15,711 nucleotides of DNA from JAIPEK01 sp041685935 (GTDB taxonomy: Bacteria; Desulfobacterota; Desulfobacteria; Desulfobacterales; Desulfobacteraceae). This document shows, in pieces, positions 1 to 8,400 of this stretch; within the stretch, counting starts at the first letter, position 1, and each line of letters starts with the position of its first letter. Below the pieces are notes generated by a model. The model was not told where the DNA came from, ran no database searches, and saw only the letters and a list, made by a program, of their open reading frames with translations. Position numbers and translations under genes: made by a program. The DNA is taken from NCBI GenBank assembly GCA_041685935.1, contig JAWLES010000042.1, positions 1 through 15,711 of the forward strand, read 5' to 3'.

Positions 1-1
1 A

Positions 2-2023
2 AAGCAGAAACTCAAGGATCTGACCCGGGCGGCATACAAGACGGTTGAGGATCATTACGCCGCAGCAACGGACAAGGAAAAAATCAAACAAAAGAGGGGC
101 GATACGGTCAAAGCTGCTGTCAACCAGGCGTTCGCCGTATTTGAATCTTCCCGCCGAAGTTCCGCCCTGGACAGTGCTAAAGCCCGCAAACAGTACGCTG
201 TCAACGTGATTGAAGAAATGCGCTGGGGCAAGGGTGGAAATGGTTACTTCTGGATCAATGACACTGACCATGTGATGGTCATGCACCCCATGAAATCGTC
301 GCTGGACGGCCAGGACCTTAGCGGAATGCAGGACCCTGACGGCAAGCACCTGTTCCGTGAAATGGTGGATGTTTGTACGGATAAAGGCTCGGGGTTCGTG
401 GATTACAAGTGGCCCAAGCCCGGCCGTGAAGAGCCGGTGGACAAGATTTCCTATGTAAGGCTGTTCGAACCCTGGGGCTGGATAATAGGGGGCGGCATAT
501 ACCTGGAAACCAATGAGAAAGCCGAGATGGAGCAGGCAAAGAAAGATATTGCTTCATTACGGTACGGGGAGGAGGACGAGGGCTATTTCTGGATCAACGA
601 TACTGCCCCTGTGATGGTGATGCACCCGGTCAAGCCGTCGCTGGACGGTCAGGATCTTAGCGGAATGCAGGACCCTGACGGCAAGTACCTGTTCCGTGAA
701 ATGGTTGACGTTTGTGCTGATAAAGGCTCGGGGTTCGTGGATTACAAGTGGCCCAAGCCCGGCCATGAAGAGCCGGTGGACAAGATTTCCTATGTAAGGC
801 TGTTCGAACCCTGGGGCTGGATTCTGGGGACAGGCATGTATATAGATGATATAGATGCAGCAGTTGCAGCCCGGAAGGAGGCGATCAGTTCAAAGATCAG
901 AAGCAAGATCATTCAGTTCGTTTCCATCATAGGCGCGGTGGTGGCTTTATGTCTTCTGGCCTCGGCATTCATCGTCAGCCGGGGAGTGGTGCGGCCCATC
1001 AACAGTGTCACAGGAATGCTCAAGGATATAGCTGAAGGAGAGGGAGACCTGACCAGGCGAATAGAAAACCGGTCCGGGGACGAAACCCAGGAGCTTGCAG
1101 AATGGTTTAACAAGTTCGTGGAAGATACCCAGTCAATGGTGGGAAGCATCAAAAAGAATTCGGACCGGTTGACCGAATCCTCCAAAGGCCTTGCCGGGAT
1201 TTCCGAACAGATGCACACTCTTGCCGCCCGGACCTCTCAAAAAGCAAGGAACGTTGACGGGGCGGCTGAAAAAATGAGCGCCAACCTTGTATCAGTAGCC
1301 TCTTCCATGGAGCAGACTTCAGCCAATGTGAACAACATGTCCTCCGCATCAGAAGAGATGACCTCCACCATTGAGGAAATTGCGAAGAATGCGGAAACGG
1401 CAAGAGAGATTACTGACGATGCCGTTACCAGGACCGACAGCGCCACCGGCCGGGTCAATGAACTCGGTTCGGCAGCAGAGCGGATCGGCAGGGTAATCGA
1501 CACAATTAATGATATTTCCGACCAGGTGAACCTGCTGGCTCTCAACGCGACCATTGAAGCGGCAAGGGCCGGAGAGGCAGGCAAGGGGTTCGCGGTTGTG
1601 GCAAACGAAATCAAGGACCTTGCCACCCAGACGGCTTCTGCCACTGAGGAGATAAAGGAGCAGGTCAAAGGCATCCAGAGTTCCACATCCCTGACAGTCG
1701 AGGAGATAAAGAGTGTTTCCGATGCAGTCCACCGGATTGATGAAATCGTTTCCAGCGTTGCCACTGCAGTGGAAGAGCAGTCCGCCACCACGAAAGAAAT
1801 CGCGGAAAATATCGCCCAGGCTTCCACAGGGATCGGGGAGGTGAACGAAAATGTGGCACAGGGGTCTTCCAACGCTGAAGAGGTGGCATCGGAGATAAAA
1901 GATGTGGCCGAGTCCTCCGGGGAGATGGAGGATTCAAGTTCAAAGGTGAAGTCGAGTGCGGACGAACTGGCAGGTGTGGCAGAGGACCTTGGAAAGATGA
2001 TGGCCGGATTTAAGGTGGAGTAA
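2..2023 (+). CDS. Methyl-accepting chemotaxis protein, Cache sensor (5' partial)
   Basis: Membrane chemoreceptor that relays ligand binding to CheA/CheW. The frame is open from base 2, so the true start and first transmembrane segment lie upstream of the window; the GTG at 206 is only an internal codon. Reading onward, two Cache_2-like modules each carry GYFWINDT, VMVMHP, DLSGMQDPDGK and a closing PWGWI block (242-483 and 581-822). A hydrophobic transmembrane helix follows at about 908-976, then a HAMP linker at about 979-1140. The long helical signalling domain has the highly conserved hairpin tip at about 1492-1625 (core IDTINDISDQVNLLALNATI, then EAARAGEAGKGFAVVA). The C-terminus ends FKVE and lacks a CheR/CheB-binding pentapeptide such as NWETF. 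The family is certain; the ligand is unknown. Cache_2-type modules often sense small organic acids, but nothing here shows this. The gene converges with the minus-strand gene that ends 22 bases away. Confidence 0.95.
   Translation, partial: KQKLKDLTRAAYKTVEDHYAAATDKEKIKQKRGDTVKAAVNQAFAVFESSRRSSALDSAKARKQYAVNVIEEMRWGKGGNGYFWINDTDHVMVMHPMKSSLDGQDLSGMQDPDGKHLFREMVDVCTDKGSGFVDYKWPKPGREEPVDKISYVRLFEPWGWIIGGGIYLETNEKAEMEQAKKDIASLRYGEEDEGYFWINDTAPVMVMHPVKPSLDGQDLSGMQDPDGKYLFREMVDVCADKGSGFVDYKWPKPGHEEPVDKISYVRLFEPWGWILGTGMYIDDIDAAVAARKEAISSKIRSKIIQFVSIIGAVVALCLLASAFIVSRGVVRPINSVTGMLKDIAEGEGDLTRRIENRSGDETQELAEWFNKFVEDTQSMVGSIKKNSDRLTESSKGLAGISEQMHTLAARTSQKARNVDGAAEKMSANLVSVASSMEQTSANVNNMSSASEEMTSTIEEIAKNAETAREITDDAVTRTDSATGRVNELGSAAERIGRVIDTINDISDQVNLLALNATIEAARAGEAGKGFAVVANEIKDLATQTASATEEIKEQVKGIQSSTSLTVEEIKSVSDAVHRIDEIVSSVATAVEEQSATTKEIAENIAQASTGIGEVNENVAQGSSNAEEVASEIKDVAESSGEMEDSSSKVKSSADELAGVAEDLGKMMAGFKVE
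242..822 (+). repeat. Tandem duplication of the Cache module inside the chemoreceptor
   Basis: Bases 242-483 and 581-822 are two in-frame 242-base copies offset by 339 bases (113 codons). By hand alignment they differ at about 20 positions (about 92% identity). The differences are uneven: the first roughly 138 bases hold 19 of them, while the last 104 bases (from 380 and from 719) differ at only one, including at silent sites. The intervening segment (484-580) encodes a linker rich in Glu, Lys and Ala. Confidence 0.9.
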
Positions 2024-2045
2024 ACCCCTTGTCAGAGGCGGTCTG

Positions 2046-3200
2046 TCAGGCGGCGCTGTTGATAAACCTGTAGATCCCGCTGATGGTTTTCACAGACCAG
2101 CGGGATTTGCCGGACAGGGTCCTGACCCCTTCTTTGTTAAAACGCTCGCAGGTTTCTTCCGGTGTCAGGCCCTGATCCTTCAATCCGATGATGATGTTGA
2201 TGATAGCCTGTTTGTAGCCTTCAAAATCTTCATCCGGGCTGATATCCGGAATCAGGGATGTGTCCGGGGTGCCCTCGTCAATAAGCCTGGACAGATCATC
2301 CTGAACATCCGGTTCAATTATTTCATCTTCCCGGTCTTCCGCCTGGATCAGCAGGTTCAGATCGTCTGTTTCGTAGCCTTCACTCAAGGTCTCATACTGC
2401 TCGTCGAGCAGCATTGCAAGATCATCAATCTCCTCGGCACCGGGCTCTTCGGCCATGGCAGGGCCGTCGTCGAGCAGTTCCGCCAGATCGCCGAGATCCT
2501 CTTCATCAGGGAAGGTCCCGTTCTCTCCCGGGGGTTCGAGCTCCTCTGCAAGAGCGGACAGGTCGTCAAGTTCAGGTGTCTCCGGCAGGGTTCGATCAGC
2601 TTGATCCGATTCTTCCGGCAGATCCTTGATCAGGGATAAAAGGTCATCATCCTCCTGCTCTTCTTCAAAACAGGTGACTGCTGCTGTCTGTTCGGCGATT
2701 TCGGGTCTGCCGTCCGGGCCGCCGGCCTCGTTTTTCATTTGGTTGAGTGCCATGGCGATATGGTTCATGGCGTCAGCTTTCCGTTTTTCCGCATCAGCCC
2801 TTTTTTCCATTGCAGCCGCTTTCCGCTCTTCCACCTCGGTTCGCCTTTCACTTGCCATTGCCAGCTTTTCCTGGTTTTCATGAAACCGGCTGAAAAATTG
2901 TTCCATGGCGGAAAAGTCGTGAAAAGGTGTATCAGGAGCATTTTTTGTAAACCCGGTGCTTTTATGCGAACCGTTGTCAATGGCTGTATCGATTTCAGCA
3001 GGGGTCATGCCGCTGTTCAGGTTTTCAATGATGAATATGAAAAGGGTAAGAAGCTTTCGGTCATACATCTTCCCGTTTTCCCGGGTAACTGCGGGAAGCC
3101 TTGCTTCAAACCGGTTCAGGATAAATCTGATGATGGTTATGTCCTGTTCAAGTTCCTGTGCAATCTGTTTAGCTGTTAAAAACGAATTCTCTCCGCTCAT
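2046..3200 (-). CDS. Putative DNA-binding protein: MerR-like HTH, coiled coil, six acidic DDLxxL repeats, C-terminal HTH-like segment
   Basis: I do not recognise this 384-residue protein as a named family. Residues 7-75 resemble a MerR-type helix-turn-helix (LTAKQIAQELEQD, later MTPAEIDTAI). Residues 108-157 form a charged, repetitive coiled coil (EERKAAAMEKRADAEKRKA). Residues 184-310 are strongly acidic and carry six copies of a D/E-D-L-x-x-L motif, with the motif Leu at residues 187, 214, 236, 261, 281 and 303. The C-terminus (330-380) contains LTPEETCERFNKEGVRTLSG, then a W-S-V-K-T-I segment like the HTH tail of serine recombinases; there is no recombinase catalytic domain. It is transcribed divergently from the prkA operon and shares its 287-base upstream region, so a regulatory role for that operon is a reasonable inference. 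It converges with the chemoreceptor. Confidence is high that it is coding and low on function. Confidence 0.85.
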   Translation of the reverse strand: MSGENSFLTAKQIAQELEQDITIIRFILNRFEARLPAVTRENGKMYDRKLLTLFIFIIENLNSGMTPAEIDTAIDNGSHKSTGFTKNAPDTPFHDFSAMEQFFSRFHENQEKLAMASERRTEVEERKAAAMEKRADAEKRKADAMNHIAMALNQMKNEAGGPDGRPEIAEQTAAVTCFEEEQEDDDLLSLIKDLPEESDQADRTLPETPELDDLSALAEELEPPGENGTFPDEEDLGDLAELLDDGPAMAEEPGAEEIDDLAMLLDEQYETLSEGYETDDLNLLIQAEDREDEIIEPDVQDDLSRLIDEGTPDTSLIPDISPDEDFEGYKQAIINIIIGLKDQGLTPEETCERFNKEGVRTLSGKSRWSVKTISGIYRFINSAA

Positions 3201-3244
3201 TTTTCGGCTCCGTTATATATCCGCCCATTTTTATTCAAAATACC

Positions 3245-3298
3245 ATAAAACCTGATTCACATAAAGCGGTTTTATATGAAAGCGCTTGTGATAAAACC
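3245..3298. promoter_or_regulatory. Three evenly spaced ATAAAACC elements in the divergent promoter region
   Basis: ATAAAACC occurs at 3245-3252 and 3291-3298, and its exact reverse complement GGTTTTAT at 3268-3275. The centres are 23 bases apart in both steps, roughly two helical turns. The second and third copies extend to a 9-bp perfect inverted repeat (3267-3275 with 3291-3299), whose spacer contains the palindrome AAGCGCTT (3280-3287). They lie just upstream of the predicted prkA promoter and about 45-100 bases upstream of the minus-strand start, a suitable place for an operator or activator site. The binding protein is unknown; the divergently encoded HTH protein is the obvious candidate. 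Confidence 0.5.
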
Positions 3299-3318
3299 GG
3301 CAAATTCATGGTTTTGCC

Positions 3319-3347
3319 TTGACGGACGGAAAACTGACTGTTATCCT
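3319..3347 (+). promoter_or_regulatory. Predicted sigma70-type promoter of the prkA operon
   Basis: TTGACG at 3319-3324 matches the -35 consensus at 5 of 6 positions. After a 17-base spacer comes TATCCT at 3342-3347, matching the -10 at 4 of 6. Transcription would begin near 3354 and give a leader of roughly 130 bases before the prkA start at 3488. The leader ends with a strong ribosome binding site, AAGGAGGG, four bases before the ATG. The prediction is by eye only; other sigma-factor promoters in the region are not excluded. Confidence 0.5.
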
Positions 3348-3487
3348 TTAATTAAATTACCATCATTCACAGACAGTTCAACGGCAAATCACCCGCAGGT
3401 AAAGTACGTGTACCTTTATCAGGATTACAGTCAGGTAAATATAAACCGGCAGCATCCATCCTCTCTGCTGTCCCCAAGGAGGGTAAA

Positions 3488-5542
3488 ATGAGTGAAGAAA
3501 ATTCTCTTTTGTATCACATCGATGCGGTAAAAAAGGGCGAACGGGCCTTTGAGGATTGTTTTCAGGGCGTGGCCAGGATGATTCTTGAAGCAGGTGTCCG
3601 GAAAATCACGGTGAAAGGCAGGACTACTTATCAGTTCGATCTTTTCAGCAAAGGCAAAAAGCATCTCGTTGGCATGTATGACGAAATCAACAGTTTCGTC
3701 TCGTTTGTAAAGGATGCATCAGAAGGAGGCTCGTCCAGGGAAATGGCGTTCGTGCTGGTCGGAGAGCCGGGAAACGGAAAAACCTTTTTCGTGGAGTACC
3801 TGTGCGAAAGGTACAGGGAGTTTCTTTCAAAACCCGGCAACCTGAAGTATACTTTCCGCTTTAACAACCTGGACAGGCTCGGCGGGTTCGGAAAGATTTC
3901 CACCGTTGAATCGCAGACTTATGAAGATCCCATGGTTCTTGCAATGAGCCTTATGGAATCCTTTGACAGCTCTAAAAAATACCTTGCAGAAAAATTCCAT
4001 TTTTCCGACAGGGAACTGGACAATATTTACGAAAAATACAGACCGCTGGGTGCTTGCTCCGCATACATCTGGGAGCGCATCAGGGAGTACTGCGGCAACG
4101 ATGCGGACAAAATGCTGTCTCATATCGAAGTGGTGCCGGTTCCCCTGGTGGAGAGCCTTGGAACTGTCACCGGCAAATACCCGGCAAAGGACAAGATTAC
4201 TTCGTCCGCAGTGGATCTGCAGGGAGAGGAGTCCATCCAGAGGCTTCTTCATATAACCGACACCAACAACCCGTACCGGTTCGACCTGAGAAGGGGCGCA
4301 CTTGCCAGGGTGGCCGGAGGCGGAATTCATTTCAGCGACGAAATCTACAAGAACAAGAAAGATCTGGTCCAGGTCTACCTCGGGGTTATCCAGAACAGAA
4401 CCATTGAGATCGACGGCTTCAAGTGGCCCATTGATACGCTGATCATCGCCACAAGTAACAACTCAGAGTTTGACGCTTTCCTTGCGGAAAGGGAGGAGGC
4501 TCCGATAGTGGACCGGTGCAGGATATGCTATGTGGCGCACAATACCGATTACAAACTCCAGAAGACACTTACCGAGTATGCAATCGGCAGCGATATCAAA
4601 ACCACGCTTGACAGGGAGAGCCTTCACCAGGACCCGAATCTCAATTATGCCGCATCAGTGGGAGTCATTCTGACAAGGCTGCCGAGATCGGAAAAGCTGA
4701 CACCTGTGGAAACCATGAAACTTGCAGCAGGTGAAGTGGCAGGCGAGAAAAGCCTCAAGACCCTTGCAGAGCTCATTGACACCCTGAATCAGCAGACCGA
4801 CATCACGAAACGATTCGGGCAGAAGGGGCTGGGGCAGAGAAACCTGGGCCGGGCGGTCCAGCTTTTGCTGGAAAGTTCGGAAACAAATGAAGGCCGGTGC
4901 ATGTTCGCCCTGGATATTTTCAAGGCGCTTGAAAAGGTGATCCTGGATTATGTGAATGAGCCTGGAGACCGGAGCAAGTTTCTGGAGGATCTTAAAACCG
5001 CCAGGGGGCTTTACAGGGAACGGGTGCTCACGGAAATGTTCAATGCCTACATGGATGAACCGCTTGCCATCAAAAAGGATGTGATGAACTATGTTAACAT
5101 GATTATCGGAATTGATGCGGAAAATCTGGGGCCGGACATGATGTGGAAGTACAAGGATCCTCAAACCGGCGAGCTCAAGGCCATTAAAATCGATGAACGT
5201 TATATAAGGAACGTTGAGGAGCGGCTGGGGCTGAAAACGGATGAGCAGAAAAACTCTTTCCGGAATTCGGTGAGAAAGATTTACGGCCAGAAGATTTCCA
5301 TGGACCCTGACTATGATTTCATGGACAACCTCGAGCTTGTCAAGGCGATCACCGATGTGAGGCTCAAATCGGATATCGCAGGGGCCGGAAGCCTGATAGG
5401 AGCCCTTGCCAACCGGACCAACGAGGAGAACCAGAAACTGTACGACAGGATGGTCAGTACCATGAGGGATAAGCTTGGTTACTGCAGGACCTGTGCCCAG
5501 AAAACAATTGAATACTTCTGCAGCCAGGAGGATGACAAGTGA
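3488..5542 (+). CDS. prkA: PrkA family serine protein kinase (AAA+ ATPase domain)
   Basis: A 684-residue cytosolic PrkA/YeaG-type protein, close to the family's usual length of about 640 residues. The N-terminal AAA domain has a Walker A GEPGNGKT at residues 92-99. A Walker-B-like GGIHFSDEIYKN segment follows near residue 275, with the Glu where family members have E in EFVEMFK. Next come a sensor-1 strand LIIATSNNSEF and a conserved V-D-R (arginine-finger type). The C-terminus has the typical LGYCRTCAQKTIEYF ending. PrkA proteins are reported to have serine kinase or ATP-dependent activity and to act in stress and stationary phase; substrates here are unknown. The start is supported by AAGGAGGG four bases upstream. 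It is the first gene of an operon with the YeaH-like, SpoVR and second PrkA genes; its stop lies one base before the next start. Confidence 0.93.
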   Translation: MSEENSLLYHIDAVKKGERAFEDCFQGVARMILEAGVRKITVKGRTTYQFDLFSKGKKHLVGMYDEINSFVSFVKDASEGGSSREMAFVLVGEPGNGKTFFVEYLCERYREFLSKPGNLKYTFRFNNLDRLGGFGKISTVESQTYEDPMVLAMSLMESFDSSKKYLAEKFHFSDRELDNIYEKYRPLGACSAYIWERIREYCGNDADKMLSHIEVVPVPLVESLGTVTGKYPAKDKITSSAVDLQGEESIQRLLHITDTNNPYRFDLRRGALARVAGGGIHFSDEIYKNKKDLVQVYLGVIQNRTIEIDGFKWPIDTLIIATSNNSEFDAFLAEREEAPIVDRCRICYVAHNTDYKLQKTLTEYAIGSDIKTTLDRESLHQDPNLNYAASVGVILTRLPRSEKLTPVETMKLAAGEVAGEKSLKTLAELIDTLNQQTDITKRFGQKGLGQRNLGRAVQLLLESSETNEGRCMFALDIFKALEKVILDYVNEPGDRSKFLEDLKTARGLYRERVLTEMFNAYMDEPLAIKKDVMNYVNMIIGIDAENLGPDMMWKYKDPQTGELKAIKIDERYIRNVEERLGLKTDEQKNSFRNSVRKIYGQKISMDPDYDFMDNLELVKAITDVRLKSDIAGAGSLIGALANRTNEENQKLYDRMVSTMRDKLGYCRTCAQKTIEYFCSQEDDK

Positions 5543-5543
5543 C

Positions 5544-6716
5544 ATGGTAACACTTGATGAACTGCTGGAACGGGACCGGAAAAGGGAAGAGGACGGATTC
5601 GGGCGTAAAATCAGGATCGGCAGGATTGTAAAGCCCGGCAGGGGCGGAAAAGACCGGATCGTTATCGTGCCCACCACGGTGGAGGAGAAATTTGTCCATG
5701 ATGAACCCGATTTCGATCCTGAAGAAGGTGAAGGCGAACCCACCGGAGGCTCCGGAGATGGAGAAGAGGGCGAAGTTATAGGGGAAGCTCCTGTCCGGCC
5801 GGACGAGGAGGGTGAAGGAGAAGGCGGGGACGGAGAGGGGCCCGGTGAAGGGTCGGGCGGAGAGCACGAGTTCGAAGCCAATGCGTACGAGCTGGGCAAA
5901 ACCCTTTCAGAGGACTTTGAACTGCCCAACCTTAAGGACAAGGGTAAAAAACGTGTCCTTGCCAGGTATATTTACGATCTCACGGACAAGCACAGGGGAG
6001 TCGGCCAGGTGCTTGACAAAAAGGCCACGCTGAAGCGGATCGTGCAGACCAATATCGGTCTGGGGGTAATCGGTGAAGATGCGGAAATCGATCCGGAAAA
6101 GCTGATAATTTCACCTGACGATCTTGTCTACCGCATAATGTCCAGGGAAAAGGATTATGAGTCCCAGGCCGTGGTTTTTTTTCTCAGGGACTATTCCGGG
6201 TCCATGGGAGGAAAAACAACCCAGGTGGTTGTGTCCCAGCATGTGATGCTCTATTCGTGGCTTTTGTACCAGTACGAACGGCAGGTGGAGACAAGGTTCG
6301 TTCTGCATGACACAGAAGCCAAAGAGGTGGATGATTTTTACAAATACTACTCCTACAAAGTGGCCGGTGGAACGAAAGTTGTGTCCGCCTACAGGAAGGT
6401 GAACGAAATTGTGGAGGAGGAGAGTCTTGCGAAGGATTACAATATTTATGTTTTTCACGGCACGGACGGGGATGACTGGGACAGGGACGGCAAGGAGCCG
6501 GTGGCAGAGCTTGAGAAAATGCTCGAATATGTGTCCCGGGTCGGGGTGACCATAGTGGAGCACGGTTACACAGGAGGGAACAGGACCGAAGTGGAAAAGT
6601 ACCTGAAGGAATCCGGCCTTTTAACCCGGAAAAAGGATTATTTCAAACTGGATGTGATGAAAGAGGATGCCGACGACACCCGGATTATCCAGGGAATCAA
6701 GAACCTGATTTTATAA
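5544..6716 (+). CDS. yeaH: YeaH/YhbH family (DUF444) VWA-like protein
   Basis: A 390-residue protein of the DUF444 family, almost always encoded beside prkA and spoVR. The C-terminal half is a von Willebrand A-like fold with a metal-ion-dependent adhesion site: DYSGS at residues 216-220, then AGGT with the Thr at 277, and TDGDD near 307-311. Residues 57-108 form a low-complexity Gly/Glu/Asp linker. The start is a choice between ATG 5532 and ATG 5544 in the same frame. AGGAGG (5526-5531) abuts the first and is 12 bases from the second, so 5544 is favoured, although the spacing is long. The frame is open further upstream (an ATG at 5475), but that lies inside prkA and is unlikely. The precise biochemical role of the family is not established; a metal-dependent scaffold for PrkA or SpoVR is an inference. 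Confidence 0.92.
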   Translation: MVTLDELLERDRKREEDGFGRKIRIGRIVKPGRGGKDRIVIVPTTVEEKFVHDEPDFDPEEGEGEPTGGSGDGEEGEVIGEAPVRPDEEGEGEGGDGEGPGEGSGGEHEFEANAYELGKTLSEDFELPNLKDKGKKRVLARYIYDLTDKHRGVGQVLDKKATLKRIVQTNIGLGVIGEDAEIDPEKLIISPDDLVYRIMSREKDYESQAVVFFLRDYSGSMGGKTTQVVVSQHVMLYSWLLYQYERQVETRFVLHDTEAKEVDDFYKYYSYKVAGGTKVVSAYRKVNEIVEEESLAKDYNIYVFHGTDGDDWDRDGKEPVAELEKMLEYVSRVGVTIVEHGYTGGNRTEVEKYLKESGLLTRKKDYFKLDVMKEDADDTRIIQGIKNLIL

Positions 6717-6737
6717 AAATGCGGGAATGAAAAACAA

Positions 6738-8393
6738 ATGGAACTTGTTGACCAGCATGTAAAAGGGATCATGGAGGGCTGCAAGGAGCGGGCCAGGGAC
6801 CAGGGCCTTTCCTTTGATGACGAAACCCTCGAGTATATTGTGACGAACCGGGATATGATCGAGCTCGGTCCCAAGGTCATGATTCCCACACTGTATGATT
6901 ACTGGGTCCATGATGTCAGGGTGATTTCAGGGAAGGGCAGGTATGAACTGTACCCGGACAATCCGTTTGAAACTGTTATCAATACCCGGCCCGCAATTTC
7001 GTTTTACAATGACAACAACCCTGACTGGCTCAATGTGATGATTTTTTACCATGTGCTGGCGCACATTGATTTTTTCCAGAACAACCTGTTTTTCAGGCAT
7101 ACATGGGATATGGATTTTACAGGCAAAGCCCTGTCTGACAAGCGGGTGATCGCAAGGTACCGGGCGGAAAAGGGGAGATGGGTTGATTATGTCATTGAGT
7201 TTACCCGCGGAATCGATAACCTGGTGGGGTATCACCGGAACGTGAGCAGCCTTGTCCGGGAAGGGTCCGGGAAAAAAACCGACAAGACCGACTATTATTT
7301 TGACACGTTTCTGCAGCAGGAAAAAAATGTTACCACCAACGATTATCTCAGGGAGATAGAGCGGTACAATTTTCTTCAAAAGGATGATCCCTCCTTTACA
7401 GAGGAGACTTTCCTGGCAGAGGTATACGGCAAGTACCCGGAGTTCAGCGAGCTATACAGGAAAAAGCTGGAAGAAAAGGATAAGATCCATACGGATGTGA
7501 TCGATTACATCATGAAATATTCGCCTTTCCTCAGGGAGGATAAAAACAAGTGGATGAAATCTGTCATGGAAATCGTCAAGGATACATCCATGTTTCTTCA
7601 GCCCCAGATACGGACCAAAATCATGAACGAGGGCTGGGCAAGCTTCTGGCATGAAAAACTGTTCATGAGTGATGAAAGGATCAGGGGACACGAGATCGAC
7701 TATGCCAAGGTGAACGCTTCAGTGACTGCGATGCCCAAGGTGGGGCTGAACCCTTATGCCATCGGCATGAGGCTTTTTGATCATATCAGGGACATGGAAA
7801 ACAGGGGATGCTATTCCCTTGATTACTTCCTGTTGAAAGACCAGGTGAAAAAAAAGAGGTTCGATCAGTCCAAAAATACTGGAATGGATTATATTTTCAA
7901 GGTTCGGGAGGACCTGTGCGACTTTTCCTTTATCAACCGGTTCATCGACCAGGAGTTTATAAACAGAAACAGCCTGTTTGTTTCAGGCAGGCGGCTGAAC
8001 CGGCGGAAAATGACCTGGGAGTTTTACGTCAAATCCAGAAGGGCCGAGGATTACAGGGAGATGATCATAAACACTTTGTACCATCCTCCGAGTATCCATG
8101 TAGATACGCTGAAAACAAAAAAGGATGAACTGTACCTTGTTCACAAATTCGAGAACAAACCTTTGAAAAAGGATTTTATTGAAAATACCATGGTAGGGAT
8201 TGAATACCTGTGGGGCGGCCCTGTCAAGCTTGAGACGCATGAACCGGCAAAAGAGGCTAAAATGGAGGAAAAGCACATGAACTTCTGGGACCCGGCCTAT
8301 GCACTTCAGCCGGATCAAAAGGAAAAAACGTTTGAATGGAAAAAAGTGCTTTATGTAATGGAGAACCGCACTTTACAGAAAAGGGAGATATAA
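6738..8393 (+). CDS. spoVR: SpoVR family protein
   Basis: A 551-residue SpoVR/YcgB homologue, slightly longer than the usual 470-510. Family landmarks are visible: YELYPDNPFETVINTRPAIS (residues 69-88), followed by H105 and H109 in FYHVLAHIDFFQNNLFF; a NEGWASFWHEKLF block near residue 297; and an NPYAIGMRLFDHI block shortly after. The name comes from a Bacillus cortex-formation gene, but the family is common in non-sporulating bacteria next to prkA, so sporulation should not be assumed. The conserved histidines and the glutamate of EGW suggest a metal site; this is inference. The start is ATG 6738, preceded by only a weak GGGA, 21 bases after the previous stop, so translational coupling is possible. 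It is the third gene of the operon; the next gene starts 7 bases after its stop. Confidence 0.93.
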   Translation: MELVDQHVKGIMEGCKERARDQGLSFDDETLEYIVTNRDMIELGPKVMIPTLYDYWVHDVRVISGKGRYELYPDNPFETVINTRPAISFYNDNNPDWLNVMIFYHVLAHIDFFQNNLFFRHTWDMDFTGKALSDKRVIARYRAEKGRWVDYVIEFTRGIDNLVGYHRNVSSLVREGSGKKTDKTDYYFDTFLQQEKNVTTNDYLREIERYNFLQKDDPSFTEETFLAEVYGKYPEFSELYRKKLEEKDKIHTDVIDYIMKYSPFLREDKNKWMKSVMEIVKDTSMFLQPQIRTKIMNEGWASFWHEKLFMSDERIRGHEIDYAKVNASVTAMPKVGLNPYAIGMRLFDHIRDMENRGCYSLDYFLLKDQVKKKRFDQSKNTGMDYIFKVREDLCDFSFINRFIDQEFINRNSLFVSGRRLNRRKMTWEFYVKSRRAEDYREMIINTLYHPPSIHVDTLKTKKDELYLVHKFENKPLKKDFIENTMVGIEYLWGGPVKLETHEPAKEAKMEEKHMNFWDPAYALQPDQKEKTFEWKKVLYVMENRTLQKREI

Positions 8394-8400
8394 ACGGCAT

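Noticed and set aside
1237..1872. 211-codon minus-strand frame
   Set aside because: Antisense shadow of the chemoreceptor signalling domain, which is unmistakable on the plus strand.
2046..2200. Serine recombinase or mobile element suggested by the HTH-like C-terminus
   Set aside because: There is no resolvase catalytic domain, no terminal inverted repeats and no target-site duplication; only the short HTH-like segment is shared.
5475..5543. Upstream ATG start for the DUF444 protein, overlapping prkA by 68 bases
   Set aside because: No ribosome binding site at 5475, and the extra residues are a frame-shifted reading of the PrkA C-terminus. AGGAGG at 5526 supports a start at 5544 (or 5532).
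4655..5941. 428-codon open frame on the minus strand
   Set aside because: It lies antisense to prkA and the DUF444 gene. Its Ser/Pro-rich N-terminus is simply the reverse of the Gly/Glu-rich linker codons, and it shows no recognisable domain.
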